Origin: Gemmobacter serpentinus
GTDB lineage: Bacteria; Pseudomonadota; Alphaproteobacteria; Rhodobacterales; Rhodobacteraceae
Assembly: GCF_008973825.1 (NCBI RefSeq)
Contig: NZ_WCHR01000020.1
Span: forward strand, 186,001 to 250,000
Length of the DNA: 64,000 nt
Direction: 5' to 3'
A program made the position numbers and the translations under genes. The notes below the pieces were generated by a model that saw only the letters and a list, made by a program, of their open reading frames with translations, searched no databases and was not told the DNA's origin. Every line of letters starts with the position of its first letter. The first letter of the stretch is position 1. Shown here piece after piece: positions 28,112-35,933 of the stretch.

Positions 28112-28727
28112 GATGGTCCTCATTGAAACGCAGATCCTCGGTCAGCGGCAGGATGCCAGGGCTGCCGAACATATGGGGCGGGCGCAGCAGCGGCGCGGCG
28201 GCATCGGCGCGGCCATTGGCGCAAAGCGCGCGGATCCGGGTCGATGAAATCCGCTCGCCTGCCGGGCAGGTGATGGCCGGGGCCGGTGTGACTGGGAAAT
28301 GCCGCGCCAGCAGCGCAAGGTCGCCGGACTGGCGGGCACCAAAGCGGAAATCCTGGCCAATATGGATACGCTGCGGGTTGATCCGCCCCAGATCCGTCAA
28401 GAACGCCTCCGCCGGACGGGCGGCATACCGCGCGTTGAACGGGGCAACCACAATCCAGTCCGGCCCAAGCGCCGCCATCAGCGCCAGCCGTTGCCGCAGG
28501 CTGAGCAGGGCGCACGCCCGGCCGAAAAACACCTTGGGCAAGGGATCGAAAGTCCAGAGCACGGAAGGCAGATCTCGTTCCCGCGCCTCGGACACCGCAG
28601 CTCCGATCAGCGCCTGATGGCCGCGATGCACCCCATCAAAGGCCCCGATGGCCAGAACCGAACCGGGAAGCGCCAGCTGCCGGTCGCTGACGATACGCGT
28701 GGTCATTCCGGCGAAGTCTAGTCCCAT
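28104..28727 (-). CDS. Stand-alone FAD synthetase domain (RibF N-domain)
   Basis: A 207-residue protein that corresponds only to the adenylyltransferase half of bifunctional RibF. The nucleotidyltransferase motif is AIGAFDGVHRGHQALI, followed by TFDPLPKVFF, the IGQDFRFGARQSGD block, and SSTRIRALCANG. The riboflavin kinase domain that normally follows is absent, and the protein ends soon after FGSPGILPL. It should make FAD from FMN and ATP. Placed between an HpaB-like hydroxylase and its flavin reductase, it would provide cofactor for that two-component system. AAGGA precedes the ATG at 28727. Confidence 0.85.
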   Translation of the reverse strand: MGLDFAGMTTRIVSDRQLALPGSVLAIGAFDGVHRGHQALIGAAVSEARERDLPSVLWTFDPLPKVFFGRACALLSLRQRLALMAALGPDWIVVAPFNARYAARPAEAFLTDLGRINPQRIHIGQDFRFGARQSGDLALLARHFPVTPAPAITCPAGERISSTRIRALCANGRADAAAPLLRPPHMFGSPGILPLTEDLRFNEDHHD

Positions 28728-28747
28728 ATCCGTTCCTTCCCTGCGAT

Positions 28748-28774
28748 GCGGGTGGCCGATAGCGGGCCACCCGC
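28748..28774 (-). terminator. Intercistronic hairpin
   Basis: A perfect 10-bp GC-rich stem (28748-28757 with 28765-28774) and 7-base loop sit in the 56-bp gap between the hydroxylase and FAD synthetase genes. There is no T-run, so it is more likely an mRNA-stability or partial-attenuation element that keeps hydroxylase expression above that of the downstream genes. Confidence 0.55.
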
Positions 28775-28783
28775 AAGGTGGTT

Positions 28784-30337
28784 TCAGCCCTGGAAGCCCG
28801 CCTTCAGACGGTTCACATCCCAGGGGTTCACCAGATCTGGCACCGTCCAGCCTGAAAGGTCGTATTCGCCCATGTAGTCGCGCACGATGCCGTGCAGCGC
28901 CTCCATCTCGCCGGTGGCCTCGGCGGTCAGCATGGTCTCAATGCGGATATTCTCGTAATTGCCAGCATAGTTGGTTTCATAAAGTTCGTGCCGACCGCCG
29001 AACTCCGAACCCAGGGCATCCCAGAGCAGCTTCAGCAGCTTGACGCGATCGATCGCCACCATCCCATTGGATCCGCGGACAAACCGGTCGAGATAGGGCC
29101 GCACCGCCTCGCTCGCGAAGTCCAGCGACGACGAGGGCAGATAGATCAGCCCGGAGGCGACATGGCGTTCGATCAACTCCTTGATCCGGCCATAGGCCAT
29201 CGGCGCGAAGATCCGGCTGGCAAGGCCGTAATTCATGTTGGGCAGCACATAGCCATCAGTGCCCTGCCAGGGGATCGGGCTTTTCACCATCGCATCCGAG
29301 ATCGCCCAGAACATGTTGCGCCAGCCGAGCACCTCGCCCACAGCCGTCTGAGGGCCGCGGAAACTGCGGGTGCCCGTCGCCTCCAGCGCCAGCGAGAACA
29401 GGCCCGAGATGAAATCAAGTTTCACCGCCAGCCGGGTTGCGCCATGCAGTGTGAAGCGCGGCACGAAACCCGAAGCCGGGAAGAAGGCGTTGATCTTCTC
29501 GATATCGCCGTAAATGAAGATGTTTTCCCACGGTACCAGGACCTTGTCGAAGACAAGGATCGCGTCGTTTTCATCCAGACGGCTGGACAGCGGATAGTCA
29601 AAGGGCGTGCCCATGACGGCGGCGTTCAGCTCATAGCTGGCGCGAGAGATCAGCTTGACGCCGGGGCTGTCCATTGCCGCGGTGAAGATCAGCGCGAACT
29701 TCTTCTCTTTGATCGGGATGCCATAATGGGCGATGAAATTGTAATGTGTCAGCGCAGAGCCGGTTGCCACCACCTTCGCGCCGGACACGATCAGCCCGGC
29801 ATCGGTTTCCTTCTCGACCTGCATGAAGACATTGCCGGTCTCTTCAATCGGAAGATGACGGTCAATCGGCGGGTTGACGATAGCATGGTTCCAATAGTCC
29901 AGCCGGCCTTGGGTGCGGTTATACCAAGCCTTCGCATTCTCGGCATATTCGCCATAAAAGCCGGAATTTGCCCCCAGCGTGCCAAGGAACGCGGCCTTGT
30001 AATCAGGCGAACGCCCCATCCAGCCATTGGCCACCCGTTGCGTGGCGGCAATCGCATCACGGCCCGCGATCAGATCCTCGGCCGATTTCGGCCCCTTGAA
30101 GAACGGATGCGTCCAGCCGCCGCTGCCGGTATCGGTCGGGCGGCCAAGGCTGTCCCTCTCGGCATGAAGCCGGTCATACCAGCGCGCCACCATCCGGGCC
30201 GAATTGCGAAACGCCGGATGGCTGGTCACATCCTTGACCCGTTCGCCATGCACATAGATCTCGCGGCCATCGCGGATGCTGTCGAGGAATTCATTGCCGG
30301 TATAGGGCGCGAGCGTCGCACCATTCTGGTCCTTCAT
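28784..30337 (-). CDS. Flavin-dependent aromatic hydroxylase, HpaB/GraD-like
   Basis: A 517-residue oxygenase component of a two-component flavin monooxygenase, of the 4-hydroxyphenylacetate 3-hydroxylase family. Family blocks: [61 protein letters not shown], and [20 protein letters not shown]. It ortho-hydroxylates a phenolic ring using reduced FAD diffusing from the reductase. Next to a hydroxyquinol-type dioxygenase and an IclR regulator, the layout recalls resorcinol hydroxylase (GraD) systems that make hydroxyquinol. Phenol or 4-hydroxyphenylacetate remain alternatives. The ATG at 30337 has an AGGGAGGTT site in front and was preferred over an upstream ATG at 30370. Confidence 0.85.
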   Translation of the reverse strand: MKDQNGATLAPYTGNEFLDSIRDGREIYVHGERVKDVTSHPAFRNSARMVARWYDRLHAERDSLGRPTDTGSGGWTHPFFKGPKSAEDLIAGRDAIAATQRVANGWMGRSPDYKAAFLGTLGANSGFYGEYAENAKAWYNRTQGRLDYWNHAIVNPPIDRHLPIEETGNVFMQVEKETDAGLIVSGAKVVATGSALTHYNFIAHYGIPIKEKKFALIFTAAMDSPGVKLISRASYELNAAVMGTPFDYPLSSRLDENDAILVFDKVLVPWENIFIYGDIEKINAFFPASGFVPRFTLHGATRLAVKLDFISGLFSLALEATGTRSFRGPQTAVGEVLGWRNMFWAISDAMVKSPIPWQGTDGYVLPNMNYGLASRIFAPMAYGRIKELIERHVASGLIYLPSSSLDFASEAVRPYLDRFVRGSNGMVAIDRVKLLKLLWDALGSEFGGRHELYETNYAGNYENIRIETMLTAEATGEMEALHGIVRDYMGEYDLSGWTVPDLVNPWDVNRLKAGFQG

Positions 30338-30428
30338 CGGAACCTCCCTGCGGCAGATGCCGCGCTCCATGCAGCCAGCCTGCCAGTTAATCGGGGCGGA
30401 TCGGAAGGTATCGGGTCATACCGTGTCT

Positions 30429-30449
30429 TTTTCCGGCAATACCGGAAAA
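30429..30449. promoter_or_regulatory. Perfect inverted repeat, probable IclR operator
   Basis: ttttccgg (30429-30436) and ccggaaaa (30442-30449) form a perfect 8-bp inverted repeat with a 5-base spacer in the divergent gap between the hydroxylase and IclR genes. Size and symmetry fit an IclR-family binding site controlling both directions. Confidence 0.65.
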
Positions 30450-30481
30450 TTGGAACGATGGTCGAATTTGTGAGGTCTCAT

Positions 30482-31225
30482 ATGAAGACAATTCGGAAAA
30501 TTGGCGCGGTATTGCGGCAATTCACCGCCACGCAGCCGGAGCACAGCACCACCGATCTGTCGCGGGCAATCGGCAATTCCACCAGCGGCACCCATGATCT
30601 GGTCGATGGGCTGGCCGGGATCGGCCTTCTGAGCAAGGTCGAGCGCGGGCGCTATCGGCTTGGGCCACTGGTCGCCACGCTGTATCGGGCGCTGGATGAC
30701 AGCTCGGCCCTGACCGAAGCGGCCCGTCCGGTGATGCAGAAGCTGGCTGTCGATCATGGCGAAACGCTGCATCTGACCATGCATGACCAGGGCAGGCTGT
30801 TGCTGGTCGAGGCCATCGAGGGTGAGCGCCCGCTGCGGGTGTCGCGGGATGTGATCGGCCCGCATCTGGCACTGTATCAGGCCCCTCCCGGACTGTTGCA
30901 TCTGGCCGGCTTCAGCCACGCCCGGCTGGAAGAATGGCTGGATGCCCATAGCAGGCCCGGTGGTCCCATCGCCTCGCGTTCGCGCTTTCGCAGCGATCTG
31001 ACCGCGCTGGCCGAAGACGGCTTTGCGGTTGGGCCGATCATGGGGGATGATGATATCGTCTGTCTGGCCGCACAGGTCCGCGACCACACCGGGCGCCCGG
31101 TCGCGGCCCTTTCCATGGCGGCCCCCGCCAGTCGCCACGATCGCCAGCCCCGCGCCTTTCGCAATATCACCATTGAGGCGGCAGAGCGCATCTCCGCGCG
31201 CCTGGGGTATAAGAAGCCGAGTTGA
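30482..31225 (+). CDS. IclR-family transcriptional regulator
   Basis: A 247-residue IclR protein. The N-terminal winged helix (KTIRKIGAVLRQFTATQ, TTDLSRAIGNSTSGTHDLVDGL) is followed by the effector domain (HGETLHLTMHDQGRLLLVEAIEG, IMGDDDIVCLAAQVRDHTGRPVAALSM). An in-frame ATG at 30458 would add eight residues, but a GAGG site lies at the right distance from 30482. It is divergent from the hydroxylase operon and in line with the dioxygenase gene downstream. It probably responds to a phenolic inducer and binds the inverted repeat at 30429. The effector domain is shorter than usual, lacking some of the common GLRAPLHATA-type segment. Confidence 0.85.
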   Translation: MKTIRKIGAVLRQFTATQPEHSTTDLSRAIGNSTSGTHDLVDGLAGIGLLSKVERGRYRLGPLVATLYRALDDSSALTEAARPVMQKLAVDHGETLHLTMHDQGRLLLVEAIEGERPLRVSRDVIGPHLALYQAPPGLLHLAGFSHARLEEWLDAHSRPGGPIASRSRFRSDLTALAEDGFAVGPIMGDDDIVCLAAQVRDHTGRPVAALSMAAPASRHDRQPRAFRNITIEAAERISARLGYKKPS

Positions 31226-31239
31226 AGGACCTTTTGGGT

Positions 31240-31392
31240 ATCACAACATACCCCTCCCCCCTCTCGCCCGGCCGGGGCCAGCCATGCAAGCCTTGCCCCT
31301 TGTCGATAAGGACGGCGGGGGAGGAGGCTCGGCGGCGGACCTGCGCGCGCGCGTCCCGAGCCCCCGCAACGGTGAGGGGAGAGGGGACGGGC
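31240..31392. repeat. Possible palindromic intergenic element
   Basis: The gap between IclR and the dioxygenase gene opens with a pyrimidine-rich block (cccctcccccctctcgcc) and closes with its approximate reverse complement (ggtgaggggagagggg), about 120 bases apart. This looks like a short palindromic intergenic repeat of the type scattered in many alphaproteobacterial genomes. The right arm also supplies the Shine-Dalgarno region of the dioxygenase gene. Only one copy is visible here. Confidence 0.4.
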
Positions 31393-31393
31393 C

Positions 31394-32245
31394 ATGCGGG
31401 ATGTCACGATCGAGAATGTGACCGAACTGGTGATCGCATCACTGGGGCGGCAGCGCCCCATTGCGCCGCGCGCGCGTGAAATCCTGGAGGCATTGATCCG
31501 CCATTTGCACGGCTTTTGCCGCGAAACACGGCTGAACCATACCGAGTTGCTGGAGGCCTGCGCCTTTCTGGGGCGCGCGGGTGCGGGCGGACGGGAGGAA
31601 TATATCCTGCTGGCCGATCTTTTGGGCGTCGAGGTGCTGGTCGACATGATCTCGAACCCCGTTGCAGCGAATGAAACGATCTCCACCGTTCTTGGCCCGT
31701 TTTTCCGCGAGAACGCGCCGGTGATGCCCAAAGGAACCTCAACCGTTCAACAGGGGTTCGAAGGGCAGGAAACCGTCTATATCGAGGGATATGTGCGCGA
31801 CCCCGACGGCAAGCCGCTGGCAGGGGCCATCGTCAATGTCTGGGAAGATGCCCCCAACGGGCTTTATGAAAACCACGATCCCGACCAGCCCGATTACAAT
31901 CTGCGTGGCCGGTTCGAAACCGACGAAAACGGCCATTACGCCTTTCGCGCCATCCGCCCTGTGCCCTATGCGATCCCCGATGGCGGTGCCGCGGGCGAGT
32001 TGATCCGGTTTATGGGCCATCACGGGATGCGTCCCGCCCATGTGCATATGATGGTCAGCCATGACGGCTATCGAAGGCTGGTCACGCAGATCTACGATTC
32101 ATCGAGTGACTGGCTGGATGATGATTCGGTCTTTGCGGTGAAAGAGGCACTGGTGGGTGAGTTCCGTCGCGCCCCCGAGGGGGCGGATACCGATCTGGTG
32201 CTGCGTTATGACTTCGTGCTGCGGCGGATGGATCAGGCGCGATAG
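31394..32245 (+). CDS. Hydroxyquinol-type intradiol 1,2-dioxygenase
   Basis: A 283-residue non-heme Fe(III) intradiol dioxygenase. The N-terminal helical dimerisation domain (residues 1-90) includes RHLHGFCRETRLNHTELLEAC. The catalytic beta-sandwich shows the ligand tyrosines in NGLYENHDPDQPDYNLRG and the ligand histidines in HHGMRPAHVHMMVS. The sequence FIEG-like YIEGYVRDPDGKPLAGAIVNVWEDAPNGLYE segment is closer to hydroxyquinol 1,2-dioxygenases than to the catechol enzyme at 35934. It would open hydroxyquinol to maleylacetate; no maleylacetate reductase gene is present in the window. Its 3' end overlaps that of the convergent LysR gene by 13 bp. Confidence 0.87.
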   Translation: MRDVTIENVTELVIASLGRQRPIAPRAREILEALIRHLHGFCRETRLNHTELLEACAFLGRAGAGGREEYILLADLLGVEVLVDMISNPVAANETISTVLGPFFRENAPVMPKGTSTVQQGFEGQETVYIEGYVRDPDGKPLAGAIVNVWEDAPNGLYENHDPDQPDYNLRGRFETDENGHYAFRAIRPVPYAIPDGGAAGELIRFMGHHGMRPAHVHMMVSHDGYRRLVTQIYDSSSDWLDDDSVFAVKEALVGEFRRAPEGADTDLVLRYDFVLRRMDQAR

Positions 32246-33153
32246 GCGCGCCGGACCTCGCCCAAGTCTGAGGTGCGGGCGAATTTTCGGGTGATCTCAA
32301 AGAAGTTCATCACTTGTGGCGCGCGATTGTCCAGCCTGGCATGGACCGTCAGCCCGGTGCCGGGGTTGTGACCGAGATAGGGGCGGTAGGTGACGCCTGG
32401 CCGGGTTGTCTGCGCCACCGATTCCGGCACCACCGAAAGCCCCACCCCGACCGAGACCAGCGAAATCGCGCTTTGGAAATCCTGCGTCAATTCAAGTTTT
32501 GTCGGGGTGAACCCCTCGCGCTCGCAGATGCTCAGCACGACATCGGCATAGCTGGGGCGCGGACGTCGTGGGTAAAGCACAAAGGTCTGGCCCGCCAGAT
32601 CGGCAAAGCTGATCTCTGGCTTTGCCGCCAGCGGCGAATTGTCCGGCAGCGCAAGGATCAGCTTTTCCCGCACCAGCAGTTCACGGCGGAATTCCTCGTC
32701 CTTCAACTCGGGCCGAGCCACGGCAATATCGATTTCACGCGCGATCAGCGCGCGCTGCAATTCGGCATTGTTCAGCGCCGAAAGCGCCAGTTCCACGTCC
32801 GGGTAGAAAGAGCGGAAGGATTTTATCAGCGTTGGCAGCACCCCATGCGAGGCCGAGCCGACAAAGGCGATCCGCAGCCGCCCTGCCCCGCCCGCACCGA
32901 CCAGACGGGTCTCGCGCAGGGCAGCGTCCAGCCGCTCAAAGATCTGGCGGGCATGTTCCTGAAGCACTTCGCCGGCCTGGGTCAGCCGGATCTGGCTGCG
33001 ACTGCGGTCGAACAGCAAGACACCGATATCTTCCTCCAACGCGGCAATCTGGCGCGAAAGCGGTGGCTGCGCCATGTCGAGCCGGGTGGCGGCACGGCCA
33101 AAATGCAGCTCCTCCGCCACCGCCAGAAAATACTTCAGCCGTCTGAAATCCAA
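32233..33153 (-). CDS. LysR-family regulator of the catechol genes (CatR/BenM-like)
   Basis: A 306-residue LysR protein when started at the TTG at 33153, which follows a GAGGAAGAGG site and gives the conserved N-terminus (M/L)DFRRLKYFLAVAEELHFGRAA; the frame also runs open about 260 bp further upstream without protein-like sequence. The helix-turn-helix is followed by the co-inducer domain (LRIAFVGSASHGVLPTLIKSF). This N-terminus is close to BenM, CatM and CatR, which use muconate as effector. An ATAC-N7-GTAT operator of that group lies at 34327, between pcaD and catB, strongly supporting this assignment. Confidence 0.85.
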   Translation of the reverse strand: MDFRRLKYFLAVAEELHFGRAATRLDMAQPPLSRQIAALEEDIGVLLFDRSRSQIRLTQAGEVLQEHARQIFERLDAALRETRLVGAGGAGRLRIAFVGSASHGVLPTLIKSFRSFYPDVELALSALNNAELQRALIAREIDIAVARPELKDEEFRRELLVREKLILALPDNSPLAAKPEISFADLAGQTFVLYPRRPRPSYADVVLSICEREGFTPTKLELTQDFQSAISLVSVGVGLSVVPESVAQTTRPGVTYRPYLGHNPGTGLTVHARLDNRAPQVMNFFEITRKFARTSDLGEVRRAYRA

Positions 33154-33438
33154 GGGCCTCTTCCTCAACCTCCTGCCGCATTGCCGATGGCAGGCCAGAA
33201 GTTTGCCACAGTCGGGCCTGTGGTCAACCGACGACCTGCGCCGGCGCGCGCAGGCCAAGGGTCTGTCACGCCGCACAACCCGGTCACAGCGCGCGGCTGG
33301 CAATCTGCAAAAGAGGCGTGCGCCCCAAGCGCCGCAAGCCGTGCCTGGGGTGATCGGGCGAAAGGGATCATCGTCGCGGACCTGCCCTTTTGAGGCCAAA
33401 AGATCCGGCAATCACGACGCGGGGGGTGCAGGGATGTG

Positions 33439-34251
33439 TCATGGGGATTTTCTCGCAGGTCGCATATCGAGGTGCTGCTGAAGAAACCCGCGCAGCAGCG
33501 CGGCCCAGTCGGAAGGGGTTTCGACCGGCGGCAGATGCCCGGCACCGGGGATGATCTGGAGCGCGGCCCCCGCGATCAATGCGGCGGTCTTCGCCACAAG
33601 ATCGGGCGGCGACGCCCCATCCTGATCGCCGGCAATCACCAGCGTGGGCAGGGACAGCCGCGCGGTCGTGGCAGCCAGATCGGCCGCCGCGATGGCGGCG
33701 CAAGCTCCGGCATAGCCAGCGGCATCGGTGCGCGCCAACATATTGCGCCATAGCGCCAATGCCGGTGTCGCCCGGAAGGAGGCGGCGAACCAGCGTTCCA
33801 TCACCGCATCGGCAATTCCACCAACACCGCTGGCCCGGACCGCCGCGATCCGGGCATTCCAGCCTTCCGCATTGCCCATTTGCGCCGCCGTGTTCGACAA
33901 GACCAATGCCCGCAGCAGATCGGGGCGATCATGGGCAAGCTGCTGCCCGATCATGCCGCCGATCGACAGGCCGGCGAAGACCACCGGCCCCTGCCCCTCG
34001 GCCTCGATCAGCGTGGCGGCATCGGAGGCCAGGCCCGCGATAGTGACCTCGGCCTCTGGCGCACCGCTGTCTGAAAGGCCATGGCCGCGCATGTCGAAAC
34101 GCAGCGCGCGGATGCCCGGCAGCAAGGGCAGAACCTGATCCCAAAGCCGCAGATCGGTGCCAAGCGAGTTGGCGAAAACCACGGTGATCCCGTCTTTCGG
34201 ACCATCAACCCGGTAATGCATCGCCCCCCAAGGCCGCGTCAGCATCTGCAT
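33439..34251 (-). CDS. pcaD: 3-oxoadipate enol-lactonase
   Basis: A 270-residue alpha/beta hydrolase. The nucleophile elbow is GLSIGGMIGQ (serine near residue 94), the acid is in VIAGDQDGASPP and the histidine in PGAGHLPPVE. The N-terminal LTRPWGAMHYRVDGP and the NSLGTDLRLWDQVLP motif are those of PcaD. It hydrolyses 3-oxoadipate enol-lactone to 3-oxoadipate, the step after muconolactone isomerase (CatC). It is divergent from catB across the LysR operator and precedes the LysR gene on the same strand. The ATG at 34251 has GGAAG in front; the frame extends 17 codons further upstream. Confidence 0.9.
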   Translation of the reverse strand: MQMLTRPWGAMHYRVDGPKDGITVVFANSLGTDLRLWDQVLPLLPGIRALRFDMRGHGLSDSGAPEAEVTIAGLASDAATLIEAEGQGPVVFAGLSIGGMIGQQLAHDRPDLLRALVLSNTAAQMGNAEGWNARIAAVRASGVGGIADAVMERWFAASFRATPALALWRNMLARTDAAGYAGACAAIAAADLAATTARLSLPTLVIAGDQDGASPPDLVAKTAALIAGAALQIIPGAGHLPPVETPSDWAALLRGFLQQHLDMRPARKSP

Positions 34252-34326
34252 GTGTCTTCCTTGCTTCTCATCGTCCCGGCCCGCCTTAAAGACCGGGCAC
34301 ATGACAGCAGATTAGGCCAATACCTG

Positions 34327-34341
34327 ATACCTTTCTGGTAT
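34327..34341. promoter_or_regulatory. BenM/CatM-type operator (ATAC-N7-GTAT)
   Basis: atacctttctggtat matches the ATAC-N7-GTAT recognition sequence known for BenM and CatM exactly. A degraded second half-site (ending ggtat at 34370-34374) and an extra ATAC at 34320 lie on either side, as in the multi-site arrangement of those promoters. It lies between pcaD and catB, so both could respond to muconate. Confidence 0.8.
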
Positions 34342-34397
34342 TATCAAAGACGTATCCGATCATAGAAAAGGTATGGGATTAGCGGCATGATCCGGCC

Positions 34398-35567
34398 ATG
34401 AACCAGTCATCCGCCCCATTCCGCAGCTTGAACACGCCCGTCATCGAACGGATTGAAACCCTTCTGGTCGACTTGCCAACCATACGGCCGCACAGGCTGT
34501 CGGTCACGACCATGAATGGCCAGACACTGATGCTGGTGAAGATCCATTGCAGCGATGGCATCATCGGGATCGGCGAGGGCACGACCATTGGTGGCCTGGC
34601 CTATGGCGGCGAAAGCCCCGAAAGCATGAAGCTCAATATCGACACCTATTTCGCGCCGGTGATGCGCGATCAGGATGCGACGCAGGTGCAGGCGCTGATG
34701 GCGCGTATCGGCAAGATGGTGAAGGAAAACCGTTTTGCCAAAAGCGCCGTGGAAACCGCGCTGCTGGATGCCCAGGGCAAGCGCCTCGGCCTGCCGGTCA
34801 GCGCGCTTTTGGGCGGACGGCGGCGCGAAAGCCTGCCGGTGGCATGGACCCTCGCCTCGGGGGATACCGCGCGGGACATTGCCGAGGCCGAAGAGATGCT
34901 GGCCCGCCGCCGCCATCGGATTTTCAAGCTGAAGATCGGCGCGAAGGAACTGCACGAGGATATTGCCCATGTCGCCGCGATCAAGGCAGCCCTTGGCGCG
35001 CAGGCCTCGGTGCGGGTCGATGTGAATATGGCCTGGAGCGAACAGGACGCCGCCTTCGGGATGGCCGCGCTGGCGGATGCGGGCTGCGAACTGGTCGAAC
35101 AGCCCGTCGCCTCGGCCGCGGCGCTGGCGCGACTGATGCGGCGCTTCCCTGTGGCGCTGATGGCCGACGAATCTCTGACCGGCCCGGAAAGCGCCTTTGA
35201 AATCGCCCGCGTTCAGGGCGCAGATGTCTTCGCCATCAAGATCGAACAGAATGGCGGCCTTTTCAACGCGCAGCGCACGGCAGCCATCGCCGATGCGGCG
35301 GGGATCGGCCTTTATGGCGGCACGATGCTGGAGGGGGGTGTCGGCACCATCGCCTCAGCGCATCTCTTTGCCACCTTCGCCAATCTGCAATGGGGGACCG
35401 AACTGTTCGGCCCGCTGCTTTTGACCGAAGAAATCCTGGCCACCCCGTTGGACTACCGGGACTTCGCCCTGACCGTGCCCGACGGCCCCGGCCTTGGCAT
35501 CGCGCTTGATGAGGATCGTGTCGCCTTCTTTGCCCGCGACGGGCTGCATCGCCGCACGGCATCCTGA
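34398..35567 (+). CDS. catB: Muconate cycloisomerase
   Basis: A 389-residue enolase-superfamily enzyme that converts cis,cis-muconate to muconolactone. The capping domain begins IERIETLLVDLPTIRPHRLS. The catalytic KxK is in FKLKIGAKE (about residue 178), and the metal ligands are in RVDVNMAW, LVEQPV and MADESLTG, followed by the second acid/base lysine in DVFAIKIEQNGG. Length is normal. It is the first gene of catBCA, 10 bp before catC, downstream of the BenM-type operator. No strong Shine-Dalgarno precedes the ATG, so the start is slightly uncertain. Confidence 0.93.
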   Translation: MNQSSAPFRSLNTPVIERIETLLVDLPTIRPHRLSVTTMNGQTLMLVKIHCSDGIIGIGEGTTIGGLAYGGESPESMKLNIDTYFAPVMRDQDATQVQALMARIGKMVKENRFAKSAVETALLDAQGKRLGLPVSALLGGRRRESLPVAWTLASGDTARDIAEAEEMLARRRHRIFKLKIGAKELHEDIAHVAAIKAALGAQASVRVDVNMAWSEQDAAFGMAALADAGCELVEQPVASAAALARLMRRFPVALMADESLTGPESAFEIARVQGADVFAIKIEQNGGLFNAQRTAAIADAAGIGLYGGTMLEGGVGTIASAHLFATFANLQWGTELFGPLLLTEEILATPLDYRDFALTVPDGPGLGIALDEDRVAFFARDGLHRRTAS

Positions 35568-35577
35568 GGAGGACCCC

Positions 35578-35868
35578 ATGTTGTATCATGTCCGAATGGA
35601 TGTGCGTATTCCCCGCGACCTGCCGCCCGCCGAGGTCACCGCGATCCTCGCGCGTGAAAAGGCCTATTCGCAGGACCTGCAGGCCAGCGGCAAATGGCGC
35701 CATATCTGGCGGCTGGCGGGCGAATACGCGAATTTCAGCATTTTTGATGTCAGCAGCAATGACGAGTTGCACCAGATCCTGAGCGGATTGCCCCTGTTTC
35801 CATTCATGGAAATTCAGGTGACGCCGCTGCTGCGCCACCCTTCCTCGATCCGCGAGGATGACAGCTAG
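35578..35868 (+). CDS. catC: Muconolactone delta-isomerase
   Basis: A 96-residue protein matching CatC throughout: MLYHVRMDVRIPRDLPP, the AILAREKAYSQDLQ helix with the catalytic glutamate, KWRHIWRLAGEYANFSIFDV and LPLFPFMEIQVTPLLRHPSS. It shifts the double bond of muconolactone to give 3-oxoadipate enol-lactone, the substrate of PcaD. The ATG at 35578 follows a GAGGA site 10 bp after the catB stop. The family forms ring-shaped decamers. Confidence 0.95.
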   Translation: MLYHVRMDVRIPRDLPPAEVTAILAREKAYSQDLQASGKWRHIWRLAGEYANFSIFDVSSNDELHQILSGLPLFPFMEIQVTPLLRHPSSIREDDS

Positions 35869-35933
35869 GACCGGCCTTTGGTCGGCGGAGGAGCCGGCCC
35901 ACCCAGTTTCATACGAATCCAGGAGGAGCTACG

